Positions 52,437 through 61,858 are shown, numbered from the stretch's first letter. The stretch is DNA of 64,000 nucleotides from Bryobacterales bacterium KBS 96 (GCA_000381625.1 KB906767.1:6347672-6411671), one strand, 5' to 3'. Notes: generated by a model from the letters alone, not told the origin. A program made the numbers and translations.

Positions 52437-52835
52437 TTACCCGTGATTCGACCGTATCGCGCGCAATTGATTAACGTCCTGCATTAGCGCATCGCGGTCC
52501 TGGCTCTGCAGCGTGTTGTGATCCAGAATGTTCTGGATGTCCTCGATTGCCGAGTCCATCGTGTCTTTGTCGAACTTGCCCTTCGTGAAATGCCGGTCTA
52601 ACTCGGACAGATGATGTTGCGCGTTTTTATAGCGTTCCTGTTCCTTCTTGCTGTTGCGATGAAACGAGGCCGCACGCTGTAAATCCGATTGTGTCCGACT
52701 GACTATATCCCGCCCCCGATCGAACCTCTCGCTTTGGGCCGCGATCGCTGCGCCGGCGGGTATGAAGGCCGGCGCAGCCAGGCCCAAACCCATCGCGACA
52801 ATAGTGGTTCTAAGCGCCCTTACGTGAATAGCCAT
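52437..52835 (-). CDS. Small exported helical protein of unknown function
   Basis: 132 residues. Residues 1-32 are a signal peptide ending AGAAIAAQ. The mature part is charged and almost all helical (RTQSDLQRAASFHRNSKKEQE, split by short turns), with YKNAQHHLSELDRHF and DRDALMQDVNQLRAI. It has no Cys and no known motif. It resembles small periplasmic helical proteins common in Acidobacteriota. It is the gene nearest to gmhA on this strand but has a separate upstream region. Confidence 0.7.
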   Translation of the reverse strand: MAIHVRALRTTIVAMGLGLAAPAFIPAGAAIAAQSERFDRGRDIVSRTQSDLQRAASFHRNSKKEQERYKNAQHHLSELDRHFTKGKFDKDTMDSAIEDIQNILDHNTLQSQDRDALMQDVNQLRAIRSNHG

Positions 52836-52886
52836 GATTCCTCCAATTCCACTTTGTGGACGCCTGGAGAAAGTCGGATGGAACAG

Positions 52887-53468
52887 CTAATTAGACTCGG
52901 AGGAGAGCCGGGTACTTCCGTTTTCCATGAAGTTGTAGGCAATCATGTGGCAAATGATGAGGTGGGCGTCTTCGATTCGTCCCATGTGCTGCACCGGCAC
53001 CTGGATATTCAACTGGGCCAGGCTTCCCAGTTTCCCACCGTCGCGGCCCGTCAAGGCAATGGTCTTGCAGCCGGCGCTATTGGCAAACTCCACGGCGCTC
53101 AGCACATTGGGTGAGTTTCCGGAGCCGCTGATCGCCATCACCACATCGCCGGTCTGTGCGAAGTTCCTTAGCTGCTCCGTAAACACGCAGTCGTAGGAAA
53201 CGTCGTTCGAGTACGCCGTCAGTGTCGGTAGCGAATCCGTCAGCGCCATAATTCGAAATCGCTTGTCGCGCTGATAGCTTGCGCCCTTCACGATGTCGCA
53301 GGCGAAGTGCGATGCCGTCGAGGCGCTGCCGCCGTTGCCGCAAACAAAAATGTGCCGGCCTTCATCCCGCGCCTGTGCCAGCCACCTCGCGGCTTCATTC
53401 ACTTTTCCGTCGTCGATCTTGTCGATTGTCTCAATCAGTTGCTGTTTATACGATTCGCTGAAACTCAT
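52887..53468 (-). CDS. gmhA: GmhA-like sedoheptulose-7-phosphate isomerase (SIS domain)
   Basis: 193 residues, normal for GmhA. The SIS motifs are FVCGNGGSASTASHFACDI (sugar-phosphate loop) and AISGSGNSPNVLSAVEFA. EDAHLIICHMIAYNF has the Glu and His used as catalytic acid and base in the family. It would turn sedoheptulose 7-phosphate into a D-glycero-D-manno-heptose 7-phosphate. It overlaps the ROK gene upstream by four bases (ATGA). The operon lacks a nucleotidyltransferase and a GmhB phosphatase. Confidence 0.9.
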   Translation of the reverse strand: MSFSESYKQQLIETIDKIDDGKVNEAARWLAQARDEGRHIFVCGNGGSASTASHFACDIVKGASYQRDKRFRIMALTDSLPTLTAYSNDVSYDCVFTEQLRNFAQTGDVVMAISGSGNSPNVLSAVEFANSAGCKTIALTGRDGGKLGSLAQLNIQVPVQHMGRIEDAHLIICHMIAYNFMENGSTRLSSESN

Positions 53469-54322
53469 TTTGTCTCCCCGGCAAGAACCAACGCGCCATA
53501 GAGCACGCTATCGTCGCCCAGTCCGGCTGGAACGACTTCGATGCGCGCGCGCGACCAACTTGTAATCTGCCGCCGTAATTCGGTTCGCAATGGCAAAAAC
53601 AGTTTCTCGCCGGCTTTGGCGATGCCTCCGCCGATCACGATTCGCGCCGGATTCAATATCATGATAGCGGCTTTCAATCCCAGGGCGAGATTCACTACGT
53701 ATTCGCGCACGAACTCTTCATCCTGCAGCAACTCTTTGGCCGGCTTACCGTAGTCCCGCTCCAGCCAGAGCCCGCAGCACATTCGCTCGTAGCACCCGCG
53801 CGCGCCGCATAGACACTCCGGCCCACCGGGCCGGATCGTGAGATGGCCTAATTCGCCGCCGTATGAATCAGCGCCGCGGTAGGCCGTTCCCTGCCACACG
53901 ATGCCGCCGCCGATGCCCGTCGACAGGGTCATATAAAATAAAGGATCGGCGCCCCGGCCGGCGCCGAAGTAATATTCTCCGAGCGCTCCTACGTTTGCGT
54001 CGTTGTCCATCACCGGCCGGACGCCGCACAGTTCGTCGAGTCTATCCAGCAGCGGAAAACCTTGCCAGCCGCCGACATGCGTCGATAGTGTTATAGTCTG
54101 CCGGTCGAAATCGACTGGGCCTCCAAATCCGACGCCAACGCGCTCGGCGCTAAAGCCTTGTTTCTCTCGCCAATCGCGGTAAATCAGGGAAATTTGCGAA
54201 TAGAGCCACTCGGGACCACCCTCCCGATCCGTTGCGCGCGATTCGCGCAACGCCATAAGGTCCCCATCGAAACCCGCCACACTGAATTTTGTCCCGCCGA
54301 CGTCAATTGCGAGTGTCTTCAT
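53465..54322 (-). CDS. ROK-family sugar kinase
   Basis: 285 residues from ATG 54322. The first motif is LAIDVGGTKFSVAGFD, followed by GFGGPVDFD, MDNDANVGALGEYYFG with the catalytic Asp, and STGIGGGIV. The zinc motif GGPECLCGARGCYER is complete, with HxGxxCxCGxxGCxE-type spacing from GELGH. It phosphorylates a hexose or related sugar in the cytoplasm. It sits between a PfkB-type kinase and gmhA with overlaps at both ends (four bases each), so it is co-translated with them. A glucokinase housekeeping role is the alternative. Confidence 0.92.
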   Translation of the reverse strand: MKTLAIDVGGTKFSVAGFDGDLMALRESRATDREGGPEWLYSQISLIYRDWREKQGFSAERVGVGFGGPVDFDRQTITLSTHVGGWQGFPLLDRLDELCGVRPVMDNDANVGALGEYYFGAGRGADPLFYMTLSTGIGGGIVWQGTAYRGADSYGGELGHLTIRPGGPECLCGARGCYERMCCGLWLERDYGKPAKELLQDEEFVREYVVNLALGLKAAIMILNPARIVIGGGIAKAGEKLFLPLRTELRRQITSWSRARIEVVPAGLGDDSVLYGALVLAGETK

Positions 54323-55296
54323 TCGCCCGCTTTCTCCGCTTCGAGCAACTCGCCGGGATACGCAACGCCGGTGCCCTCCTTCATAATCGTGATGGAGGCG
54401 ACAAGATGCCCGAGGCGAGCCGCGGCATGGTGATTTGCTCCCGCCGCCAGTGCGCACGCCGCCCCTGCCGTGAAACTGTCGCCAGCGCCGCAAATATCCA
54501 CCGGAGCCACGACGCGTTTGGTCATTAGCCATGTTTCGCCGGCTTGGTTCAGGATCTGCACGCCGTTTCCGCCATGAGTCACAAACATCGCCGGCGCTTC
54601 GGTCGTTTTAAGAATGTCCGATAGCGGCGCGTTCCCGCAGCGCGCTCGCGCTTCCGACGCCTCCTGGTGATTCACCTTCAGAACGGCTGACCGAAAATGC
54701 TCGATCCTGCGGCGGGAATCCACCCAGATCAGTTTTCCCGCGCCCGCCAGTTCAGCGAGCGTGTCTCGCGTTGCGGCGGTCACAATTCCGCCGCGCTCCG
54801 TCTCGGCTTGATCGGAGACACAGATCAGATCGAAATCGCGGCCGTATTTCCGCAATTGCTCGCAGACCGCGTCCTCGACATCCACCGGGATATCTTGCGT
54901 GAATACGAAATCGACGCGGGACTTATCTTCGACGCCCGTCTCCGAATTGATCAATTTTGTGTAAGTAAATGTCGGCAGTTCGCTGTTTTTAACCAGTAAA
55001 TCGGTGCGAATGCCGCGCGATTTCATCGCTTTCAAAAGTTCGTAGCCATGTCCGTCGTCCGCGGCGAGGCCAAGGACGGCGACATCGCCCACGCCCAGCG
55101 ATCGAAGATTATTCGCGACCGTGCCGGCCGCGCCAGGCGTCGTTTCCGTACGCGTGACGGCCGTTCGCGGCAATCCCGTTTCTCTCGATGCTTCCGAAAG
55201 GGATGGTTCGTAGATACACCAGCGATCCAGGCAGATATCGCCGACCACCAGGACGCGCATCTCCTTCATTCGGCGCAGCAACTCGGAGGCAGTCAT
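54319..55296 (-). CDS. PfkB-family kinase, heptose-7-phosphate kinase (RfaE1/HldE-N) type
   Basis: 325 residues from ATG 55296; a longer frame to 55392 has no added similarity. The opening VLVVGDICLDRWCIYEP, the substrate region PGAAGTVANNLRSLGV and the anion-hole motif VDICGAGDSFTAG are those of the kinase half of HldE. The C-terminal nucleotidyltransferase half is absent. The predicted reaction is phosphorylation at C1 of a heptose 7-phosphate. With the ROK kinase and GmhA-like isomerase it forms an overlapping three-gene operon; ribokinase-like activity on another sugar is possible. Confidence 0.87.
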   Translation of the reverse strand: MTASELLRRMKEMRVLVVGDICLDRWCIYEPSLSEASRETGLPRTAVTRTETTPGAAGTVANNLRSLGVGDVAVLGLAADDGHGYELLKAMKSRGIRTDLLVKNSELPTFTYTKLINSETGVEDKSRVDFVFTQDIPVDVEDAVCEQLRKYGRDFDLICVSDQAETERGGIVTAATRDTLAELAGAGKLIWVDSRRRIEHFRSAVLKVNHQEASEARARCGNAPLSDILKTTEAPAMFVTHGGNGVQILNQAGETWLMTKRVVAPVDICGAGDSFTAGAACALAAGANHHAAARLGHLVASITIMKEGTGVAYPGELLEAEKAGE

Positions 55297-55632
55297 GAGG
55301 CTGTAGGCGCCGCGCTCAGTCGCACGATGCAGATGTGCGCGACGTTCATCCATCTCGAAGGGATGAAGGGCAACGCGCTCTCGAAATCGCAAATCGTCTC
55401 ACACGCGCGGCGGCCGCCATTGCCGCGCTGAACGATCTCAATCATTTTGCTCTATTGTGGCATGCAATGTCACGTGTTTGGCTTCCCGTCCGATCTGTAA
55501 CGTCGATTGAGCGTTCATTACGGATTGGCAATGCTCGTATTGCCAGCTTCATAAGGTCGATATCCGAAATTATCTTGACGGACTGGTATTTTCAGCAGTA
55601 CACTGCACACGTTTGCACTCAAGCAAATTCTT
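55297..55632. other. Divergent control region between the kinase operon and the TonB receptor
   Basis: No gene is supported. It holds the upstream region of the kinase operon (minus strand) and the likely promoter of the TonB-dependent receptor (55575-55604). I see no clear operator. Confidence 0.5.
55575..55604 (+). promoter_or_regulatory. Predicted sigma-70-type promoter of the TonB receptor
   Basis: TTGACG at 55575-55580 and TACACT at 55599-55604 are separated by 18 bases. The start codon is at 55633. Both boxes are one or two bases from consensus. This is the best vegetative-type promoter that I can see, judged by eye. Confidence 0.5.
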
Positions 55633-58600
55633 ATGTGGACCTTCACGTCGAAACTCAACCCGTTCATCACAGCTCTGTTCTGCCTCATCCCGTTCGCAAC
55701 CGCCCCCTACTTGACGGCGCAGGCGAATTTCACCGCACAACTGCGCGGAGTTGTGAAGGACGAATCGGGTGGAATCGTGCCTGGCGCGAAGGTCGCTATC
55801 GAGAATGAAGCCACAGGCGTGGCAACCACCGTCGTAACGGATGGTAGCGGACGTTACGCTTTCGCGGCGCTGAAACCGGCTACCTACAGAATCACCGTCG
55901 AAGCGACCGGATTCGCCAAACTCGTGCAATCGGGTGTCACGCTTCGCGTCAGCCAGCAGAGCAGCCTCGATCTGCAATTGAAGATCGGCAGCACAACCAG
56001 CAGCGTCGATGTGAAAGCCAATGCCGTGCTCCTGAATTCCGATAATGGCGAACTCGGTCAGGAGATCACAAGCCGCTACATTACCGAAATGCCATTGTTC
56101 AATCGCCAGGTGGAAAAGCTCGCCTTTCTCGCCCCTGGCGTCACCGAATCCCAGGGCTACGCCACCGATCAAACCAACGAGAACTTTGTGTCGAACGGCC
56201 AACGCAACTCATCGGCCGAGATGCGGCTCGATGGCTCTATCCTGAGCGTCCCGGAAGCGGGCGAAGGCGCTATGTTCTGGTCGCACTATCAGCCTTCTAT
56301 TGAGATCATCGATGAATTTAAAGTGCAGACCAACGGTTTCTCGGCGGAATACGGGAGCAATGGCGGAACCGTGGTCAACATCATCAGTAAGTCCGGCACA
56401 AACGAACTTCACGGCAGCGGCTATTGGTTCGGCCAGCGCGCCGCGATGAACGCCAACGATTTCTTTGCAAACAGGGCAGGGGAAGCCAAGCCCGATTATG
56501 CCCGCGATCAGTTTGGCGGAACAGTGGGCGGTCCGATCGTGAAGAACAAGATGTTTTACTTCTTCAACTACGATCAGACTCGATTCAATCAACCGTACAC
56601 GCTCACGACCACCGTTCCCACCGCCGCGCAAATGCAGGGAGATTTTTCGCAGACGTTCAATCAGGACGGGAGTCTGCAGCAGATCTATAATCCCGCAAGC
56701 GCCATGAACAGGCTTGACCCGGAGGGTCAGCCGGACGTTGTGAGGGCTGCTTTTGCGAACAATCGGATTCCGCAATCGCAGTTCAACCCCATCGCCGTCA
56801 AAATTCTTTCGCTTTACCCCAGTCCCACTGGCGCCGGTGACGCCAATACCGGGTTCAATAACTTTACGAAAAACTATCTGCTTGGCCAGCCGGCGCACCA
56901 ATACAATCTGAAGGTCGATGAAATTCTGAATGAAAAGAATAAACTGAGCGGGCGGTTCAGCAAAGGCTATCTTCGCCGGCAATCGCCGGAGGATTTTCAG
57001 GGAGCGGTAGGGCAGGGCGACGAGAGGAACGACTACTACAACGGCGTCCTCGAATACACCTTTACACCCACGCCGACATTTATATGGACCACGCGTTTAG
57101 GCGTGGACCGCCACCATCAGACCCGCTATCCGGACAACAACGTAGATCCGGTGTCGGTAGGCTTCCCAAGCATTCTCGAAACCGCGAATGGGTCGAATGT
57201 GTTTCCGGAAATCGACGTCCAGAACTATCAAACGATGGGTCTCACCGGCTATACGCAAACCATCGAAGCACAAACCCAATTCGTTCTCGATTCGACGGCG
57301 AGCAAGGTCATCGGCGCCCACAATGTGCAATTCGGAGGCGAATCGCGAATTCTGTTGTCGAACTTTTTCCAGCCGCCGCATCCCAGCGGGCAATTTTCTT
57401 TCAGCCAGGGACAGACAATGCAGTATTCCCTCGATCCGAATTCCGCTCAGGGGAATGGAATCGCTTCCTTGTTGACCGGCTGGGCCGGCGGCGGCGATTT
57501 GAGCATTCATCCCAGCGTCGCGGAAAAGTCACGTGAGACTTCCTTCTTCATCCAGGACGACTGGAAAGTAACCGACAGATTAACGCTGAACCTCGGATTG
57601 CGTTACGAGTTCAGCACGCCCTACCAGGATCGCTACAACCGTTTGCAGATTGCGAATTTCACGGCGGACACCGGAGTTTCGGTGCCCGGCGTCGGTGAGA
57701 TCCGCGGCATCGATCAATTCAGCGCTTATGGGAAACAACACGCCAACACGGATTGGAACAATTTTGGACCGCGGCTCGGCGTCGCCTTTCAACTCAATCC
57801 TAAAACTGTGATTCGCGGCGGAGCCGGCATTTACTACGGAGTCAATTACGCAACGTCGTATCAGGATCTCGGTCCCGCTTACCGCAAGGATTTGAATTAC
57901 TATTCCAGCTTGGACAACGGCCTGACGCCATTCGCCACGCTGGAAAATCCGTTTCCCTACGGCAACGTCGCGGCTCAGGGAACCAAGTACGGCAACCTGA
58001 ACGGCTGGGGATTCCCATCCGGATCGAACCAGAGCAATACATTTCGGAATGCGGAGATCTACCAATGGGCGGCATCCGTGCAGCGTGAGCTTCCGGGTTC
58101 GCAGGTCATCGAGCTAGCGTATTCAGCCAATCGCAGTACACATTTGCCGGATGCCTATGTCCGCAACCGCAACTTCGTCAGCACGGCTCTTCGTGAACAA
58201 TATGGGACGAGCGGCTTATACGCTTACGTGAATAATCCGTTTTATCCGTACTTTGTTGGCCCGAACGCCATCTTTAACGAGCCGGATTCTCTTTACAGCC
58301 AGCCGACCATCCAACAGATCAATCTGCTGAGGCCTTATCCGCAATTTCCCGGCGGATACGAGGGCTTCGCCGAATTTGTGGCTAACTCCTGGTATAACTC
58401 GCTGCAGGTGAAATATGAGAAGCGTTATTCCAAGGGACTCAATATCATCGCGAGTTACACGTTCGCGCATCAAACCGACGATTCGTCCGCGAGTTCCAAC
58501 GGCTGGTTAGGGAATTCGCCGAGTTTACAGGACCCCAACAATCTCCGCGGCGAATATTCGGTGGCGGCGACGGATGCCGTTCACCGCCTCGTATTCAGCG

Positions 58601-59136
58601 CGACGTACGAACTCCCCTTCGGGCGCGGCAAACTGATCGGGGCGAATTGGGGCCACTTAGCAAACGCCGTTGCGGGCGGCTGGCAGGTGAACGGATATCT
58701 CACGCTTCAGTCCGGCTTGCCTTTGAATGTCTACATGAGCAACGGGCGTCTGGCCGATGGAAGCCAGCGGCCAGACGTTTCCGGAGATCCCAGGAGCCAA
58801 TACAGCATCAAGGATGTGGTCAATGGCCAGGGAGCCGACAACTATTTCAACGTTGCCTCATTTTCCGATCCGGGCGACCAGATTGCCGGAAATGAACCTC
58901 GCTTCAGCGACGTCTTGCGCGGAGACGGAATTCGCGATCTGGATTGCTCTTTGTTCAAGAACTTTTCCTTCCGCGAGCGGTATAGAGTTCAACTGCGCGC
59001 GGAGTTCTTCAACTTCACCAACACCGCTAGATTTAGAGATCCGGATACCGGCTTCGGAGACAACAGTTTCGGCACCATCTCGTCGCAGGTCAATCAGCCG
59101 AGGCAGGTGCAAATGGGCGCCCGCTTCACCTTCTAA
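55633..59136 (+). CDS. TonB-dependent receptor, Oar-like, with N-terminal carboxypeptidase-regulatory domain
   Basis: 1167 residues. A signal peptide ends near TAQANF. Residues 35-115 are a carboxypeptidase-regulatory-like domain (LRGVVKDESGGIVPGAKVAI, then GSGRYAFAALKPATYRITV). The plug follows with NRQVEKLAFLAPGVTE and NGGTVVNIISKSGTNELHG. The beta barrel of about 800 residues ends in ARFTF, with the C-terminal aromatic residue needed for outer-membrane assembly. Acidobacteriota have many such receptors, thought to take up or sense plant-derived glycans, and ligands are not predictable. It converges on the PQQ dehydrogenase. Confidence 0.94.
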   Translation: MWTFTSKLNPFITALFCLIPFATAPYLTAQANFTAQLRGVVKDESGGIVPGAKVAIENEATGVATTVVTDGSGRYAFAALKPATYRITVEATGFAKLVQSGVTLRVSQQSSLDLQLKIGSTTSSVDVKANAVLLNSDNGELGQEITSRYITEMPLFNRQVEKLAFLAPGVTESQGYATDQTNENFVSNGQRNSSAEMRLDGSILSVPEAGEGAMFWSHYQPSIEIIDEFKVQTNGFSAEYGSNGGTVVNIISKSGTNELHGSGYWFGQRAAMNANDFFANRAGEAKPDYARDQFGGTVGGPIVKNKMFYFFNYDQTRFNQPYTLTTTVPTAAQMQGDFSQTFNQDGSLQQIYNPASAMNRLDPEGQPDVVRAAFANNRIPQSQFNPIAVKILSLYPSPTGAGDANTGFNNFTKNYLLGQPAHQYNLKVDEILNEKNKLSGRFSKGYLRRQSPEDFQGAVGQGDERNDYYNGVLEYTFTPTPTFIWTTRLGVDRHHQTRYPDNNVDPVSVGFPSILETANGSNVFPEIDVQNYQTMGLTGYTQTIEAQTQFVLDSTASKVIGAHNVQFGGESRILLSNFFQPPHPSGQFSFSQGQTMQYSLDPNSAQGNGIASLLTGWAGGGDLSIHPSVAEKSRETSFFIQDDWKVTDRLTLNLGLRYEFSTPYQDRYNRLQIANFTADTGVSVPGVGEIRGIDQFSAYGKQHANTDWNNFGPRLGVAFQLNPKTVIRGGAGIYYGVNYATSYQDLGPAYRKDLNYYSSLDNGLTPFATLENPFPYGNVAAQGTKYGNLNGWGFPSGSNQSNTFRNAEIYQWAASVQRELPGSQVIELAYSANRSTHLPDAYVRNRNFVSTALREQYGTSGLYAYVNNPFYPYFVGPNAIFNEPDSLYSQPTIQQINLLRPYPQFPGGYEGFAEFVANSWYNSLQVKYEKRYSKGLNIIASYTFAHQTDDSSASSNGWLGNSPSLQDPNNLRGEYSVAATDAVHRLVFSATYELPFGRGKLIGANWGHLANAVAGGWQVNGYLTLQSGLPLNVYMSNGRLADGSQRPDVSGDPRSQYSIKDVVNGQGADNYFNVASFSDPGDQIAGNEPRFSDVLRGDGIRDLDCSLFKNFSFRERYRVQLRAEFFNFTNTARFRDPDTGFGDNSFGTISSQVNQPRQVQMGARFTF

Positions 59137-59265
59137 CCGCTCTCGAATAGTGGCGCGGATACTCGTATCTGCCGCGCCGGGACTCGTCTCGGCGCATGGC
59201 GGAAATTCCGCAACGCCGGCGATGTTTTGTGTTCCACTACCTGGTGGGGCACGTCCTCGATCTGC

Positions 59266-59284
59266 GGCGGCCTCGTAGGCCGCC
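59266..59284. terminator. Perfect hairpin between convergent genes
   Basis: GGCGGCCT and AGGCCGCC pair around a CGT loop. The site is 130 bp after the TonB receptor stop and 98 bp from the PQQ dehydrogenase stop. No T-run follows. Confidence 0.45.
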
Positions 59285-59381
59285 CGCTCTATGTGCCAGA
59301 CGAGGAGTGGGCCTGGGGGGCCGCCGCAGCCCAAGGCGCCGTCACACACCACACACAAATGCCGCGTCCGCTTCGCTCAAC

Positions 59382-60974
59382 TCACTCTGCCGGTTGATTC
59401 AATGCAAAACTGAACAGCGTGTCGCCCGCCGCAACCAGAATATATTGTTTGCCATTCAGCATGTACGAAATGGGCCCTCCGCTGGGGCTCGATGTCAGAC
59501 CGGCACGCCACAGGATATTTCCTTTCGCCGGATCGAAGGCGATGAGGTAATTGCCGTTGCTTGTGAATAACAGCTTGCCGGCCGTGGACAAATTCGAAAC
59601 CACGCCGCTGCCGCTCGGCCAATCATGCCGCCAGGCGATGTCGCCCGTCTTGTAATCGATCGCAAGCAACGCCCCGCCGTCTCCTCCGGCAGCGCGATCG
59701 AGGCCGGCCCAACCTTGCGGATGCTCGTCCGTATCGGTCAGGTAGAACATGCTGTAGGCGCGACTGGACCCTACGTAGAATAAGCCGGTCTCAGGATTAA
59801 AACTGGGCGCCGGCCAGTTCGTCGCGCCCCCCGATGCCGGCGATACCAACACCCCATCGACGGATGGATACTTTGCTGGATCGGGAATAGGCTGTCCGTT
59901 CGCATTGATCTCTTTGGCCCAGTTCACGGTATCGATAAATGGTTTCGTCAGGATGTGCTTGCCATTAGTTCGGTCCAACACGAAGAAGTAACCGTTTCGG
60001 CTTGCTTGGGCAAGCAGTTTACGAGGTTGTCCGTCAATTGTGCCGTCAATCAGGATGGGCGTCTCATTGGCATCCCAATCGTGTACATCGTGGGGGGAAA
60101 CCTGGTAATACCAGGCCATCTTTCCGGTATCCGGATTGATTGCCACGATCGAGCAGGTGTAGAGGTTATCGCCTTTGCGGCTCTTTTCCGCCATCACCGG
60201 ATTCGGGTTGCCGGTGCCCAAATAATAAAGGTTAAGCTCCGGATCGTAAGTACCGGGCATCCAGGTCTGTCCGGTGCCATGGGCCGCGGCAGCCTCATTC
60301 GGCCACGTCTCAATGCCGGGCTCACCTTTGCGCGGCGTGGTCCACCACTTCCACTGCAGGGCTCCGGTTTCAGGATCGCGCGATTCGAGAAATCCAGGGT
60401 TGTCCAGGTGATCGCCGCCGATTCCAACCATGATGTGATTCTTGATAATTACCGGCGCAACCGTGGATGTGTAATCGAGCTTAGGGTTGGCGATCTGGAC
60501 TTTCCATCGCTCTTTGCCCGTTTTCGCGTCCAGGCTGACGAGATGGCTGTCGGGCGTTTCGAAATACAGCCAGTTTTCGTACATGCCGACGCCTCGATTG
60601 CCAATCGTGCTGCCCGTGTTCGGTGGATATTGATAGTGCCATAGCTCGCGCCCGTTGCGCACATCGGCGGCCCAAACATTGTTCGGAGCCGAAAAATAGA
60701 GAACGCCGTTCACGAGCAGCGGCGTCGCCTTAATCCGAATGCCGCCACTCGATTCCCCGGTGAAGCGGGCCGACCAGGCGAGCGATAGGGCGTGAACGTT
60801 CGATGAGTTGATCTGAGTCAGAGGGCTGAACCGGCGGCCGGAATAGTCGCCGTTGTACGTCGGCCACATGTTCGCCGGCTGCTTCAGCAGTGCAGCCGGG
60901 TCGAGCCCCTGTCCCCAAACGAGGCAGGGAAGCGCCAGGCAAATACCGGAGAAAAGCGTGCGGGAGAAATTCAT
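59382..60974 (-). CDS. PQQ-dependent dehydrogenase (quinoprotein alcohol dehydrogenase type), exported
   Basis: 530 residues with a signal peptide at 1-21 (GICLALPCLVWG). The eight-bladed propeller shows many W-motif ends (KTGKERWKV, PETGALQWKWW, DTGKMAWYY). The catalytic Asp region is HDVHDWDANETPILID. In lanthanide (XoxF) enzymes a second Asp stands two places after the catalytic one; here it is Asn, so the metal is not clear from sequence. There is no fused heme domain. The stop of the upstream cytochrome gene overlaps its ATG (ATGA), so a diheme cytochrome is the likely electron acceptor. It oxidises an alcohol or sugar in the periplasm. Confidence 0.92.
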   Translation of the reverse strand: MNFSRTLFSGICLALPCLVWGQGLDPAALLKQPANMWPTYNGDYSGRRFSPLTQINSSNVHALSLAWSARFTGESSGGIRIKATPLLVNGVLYFSAPNNVWAADVRNGRELWHYQYPPNTGSTIGNRGVGMYENWLYFETPDSHLVSLDAKTGKERWKVQIANPKLDYTSTVAPVIIKNHIMVGIGGDHLDNPGFLESRDPETGALQWKWWTTPRKGEPGIETWPNEAAAAHGTGQTWMPGTYDPELNLYYLGTGNPNPVMAEKSRKGDNLYTCSIVAINPDTGKMAWYYQVSPHDVHDWDANETPILIDGTIDGQPRKLLAQASRNGYFFVLDRTNGKHILTKPFIDTVNWAKEINANGQPIPDPAKYPSVDGVLVSPASGGATNWPAPSFNPETGLFYVGSSRAYSMFYLTDTDEHPQGWAGLDRAAGGDGGALLAIDYKTGDIAWRHDWPSGSGVVSNLSTAGKLLFTSNGNYLIAFDPAKGNILWRAGLTSSPSGGPISYMLNGKQYILVAAGDTLFSFALNQPAE

Positions 60975-61858
60975 TTCAGTGTCACCAGATAGGCAGTCAC
61001 GTTGTGGATGTCGGCGTCCGTATATATGCGGAGCATGTCGGTATGCGCCTTCAGAGGATCGTGCACTTCCACTTTGGGCGTGGCGCCGTTGCGCGTGAAC
61101 GAGTGAAAATCGCCGTCGGCATCATGCAGGGAAACCGTAAAATCGTCGATGTGATCGAGGACGCCCGAGAAGGATTTGCCCGGCGACAGTGTTACCGTAA
61201 CAGTCGGCAACGCCGCGTCGGAATCTTTCGAATCGGCCGCGGCGCCCCGGCGTCCGCGCCTGCCCTCGCGCGGTTGGAGCCAGCGCGTTTGGAGCGACAA
61301 GGGTTCATACTTGCTGCCGATACCCGCCAGATCGCCGGTCGCGGAGTGGCAAGTGCTGCATTTCCCCGTGGTGTTGAAGTAGACCTTACCTTTTTGGGCA
61401 TCACCCGTGACCACATTGCCGAAAGTATACGTTCCTCGGTGGCCGGCGGCATACGTCTGGACGTGCAGCCACGCGACGACGTCCGCTATCTCCGGCTCGC
61501 TGAGTCCAAGCTTAGGCATGCCTTTGTCGGGACGGCCCTCCCGAATAACCGGTGCAATGAGCAATCCCTTCTCGTCGTCTAAAACCAGCAGAGAACGCAC
61601 CAGACTCGGGGCGCCGGCCCCTCCCCTCGCCAGGGCTCCGTGGCATCCCGCGCAATACTTTGCGTAAGCCTTCGATCCTCGCTGGAAAGCGGCGGGATCT
61701 TCTTTCGCTCCCGCGATCGCGGCGGCGCTAACGCCGTCGTTGGTGCTGGTCTGAGCCGCGAGCGAGGCAGACGGCTCCTGGCCCAACATCAGCGTTGCGG
61801 CAGCGGGAACAAGCACTACCCACAAAAAATATAGCTCCGAGTGACGAATCATTCTCAT
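60971..61858 (-). CDS. Diheme c-type cytochrome with beta-rich insert
   Basis: 295 residues with a signal peptide ending near LMLGQ. The first cytochrome domain has CAGCH (residues 69-73 approximately) and KLGLSEPEIADVVAWL. The second starts at CSTCH near residue 168. Between that heme site and the last helix (DADIHNVTAYLVTLK) lies a stretch with LSPGKSFSGVLDHIDDFTVS and LHDADGDFHSF, which looks like a small beta barrel inserted into the second domain. This architecture is common in Acidobacteriota beside PQQ enzymes. It should carry electrons from the dehydrogenase, with which it overlaps by four bases. Confidence 0.9.
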   Translation of the reverse strand: MRMIRHSELYFLWVVLVPAAATLMLGQEPSASLAAQTSTNDGVSAAAIAGAKEDPAAFQRGSKAYAKYCAGCHGALARGGAGAPSLVRSLLVLDDEKGLLIAPVIREGRPDKGMPKLGLSEPEIADVVAWLHVQTYAAGHRGTYTFGNVVTGDAQKGKVYFNTTGKCSTCHSATGDLAGIGSKYEPLSLQTRWLQPREGRRGRRGAAADSKDSDAALPTVTVTLSPGKSFSGVLDHIDDFTVSLHDADGDFHSFTRNGATPKVEVHDPLKAHTDMLRIYTDADIHNVTAYLVTLK

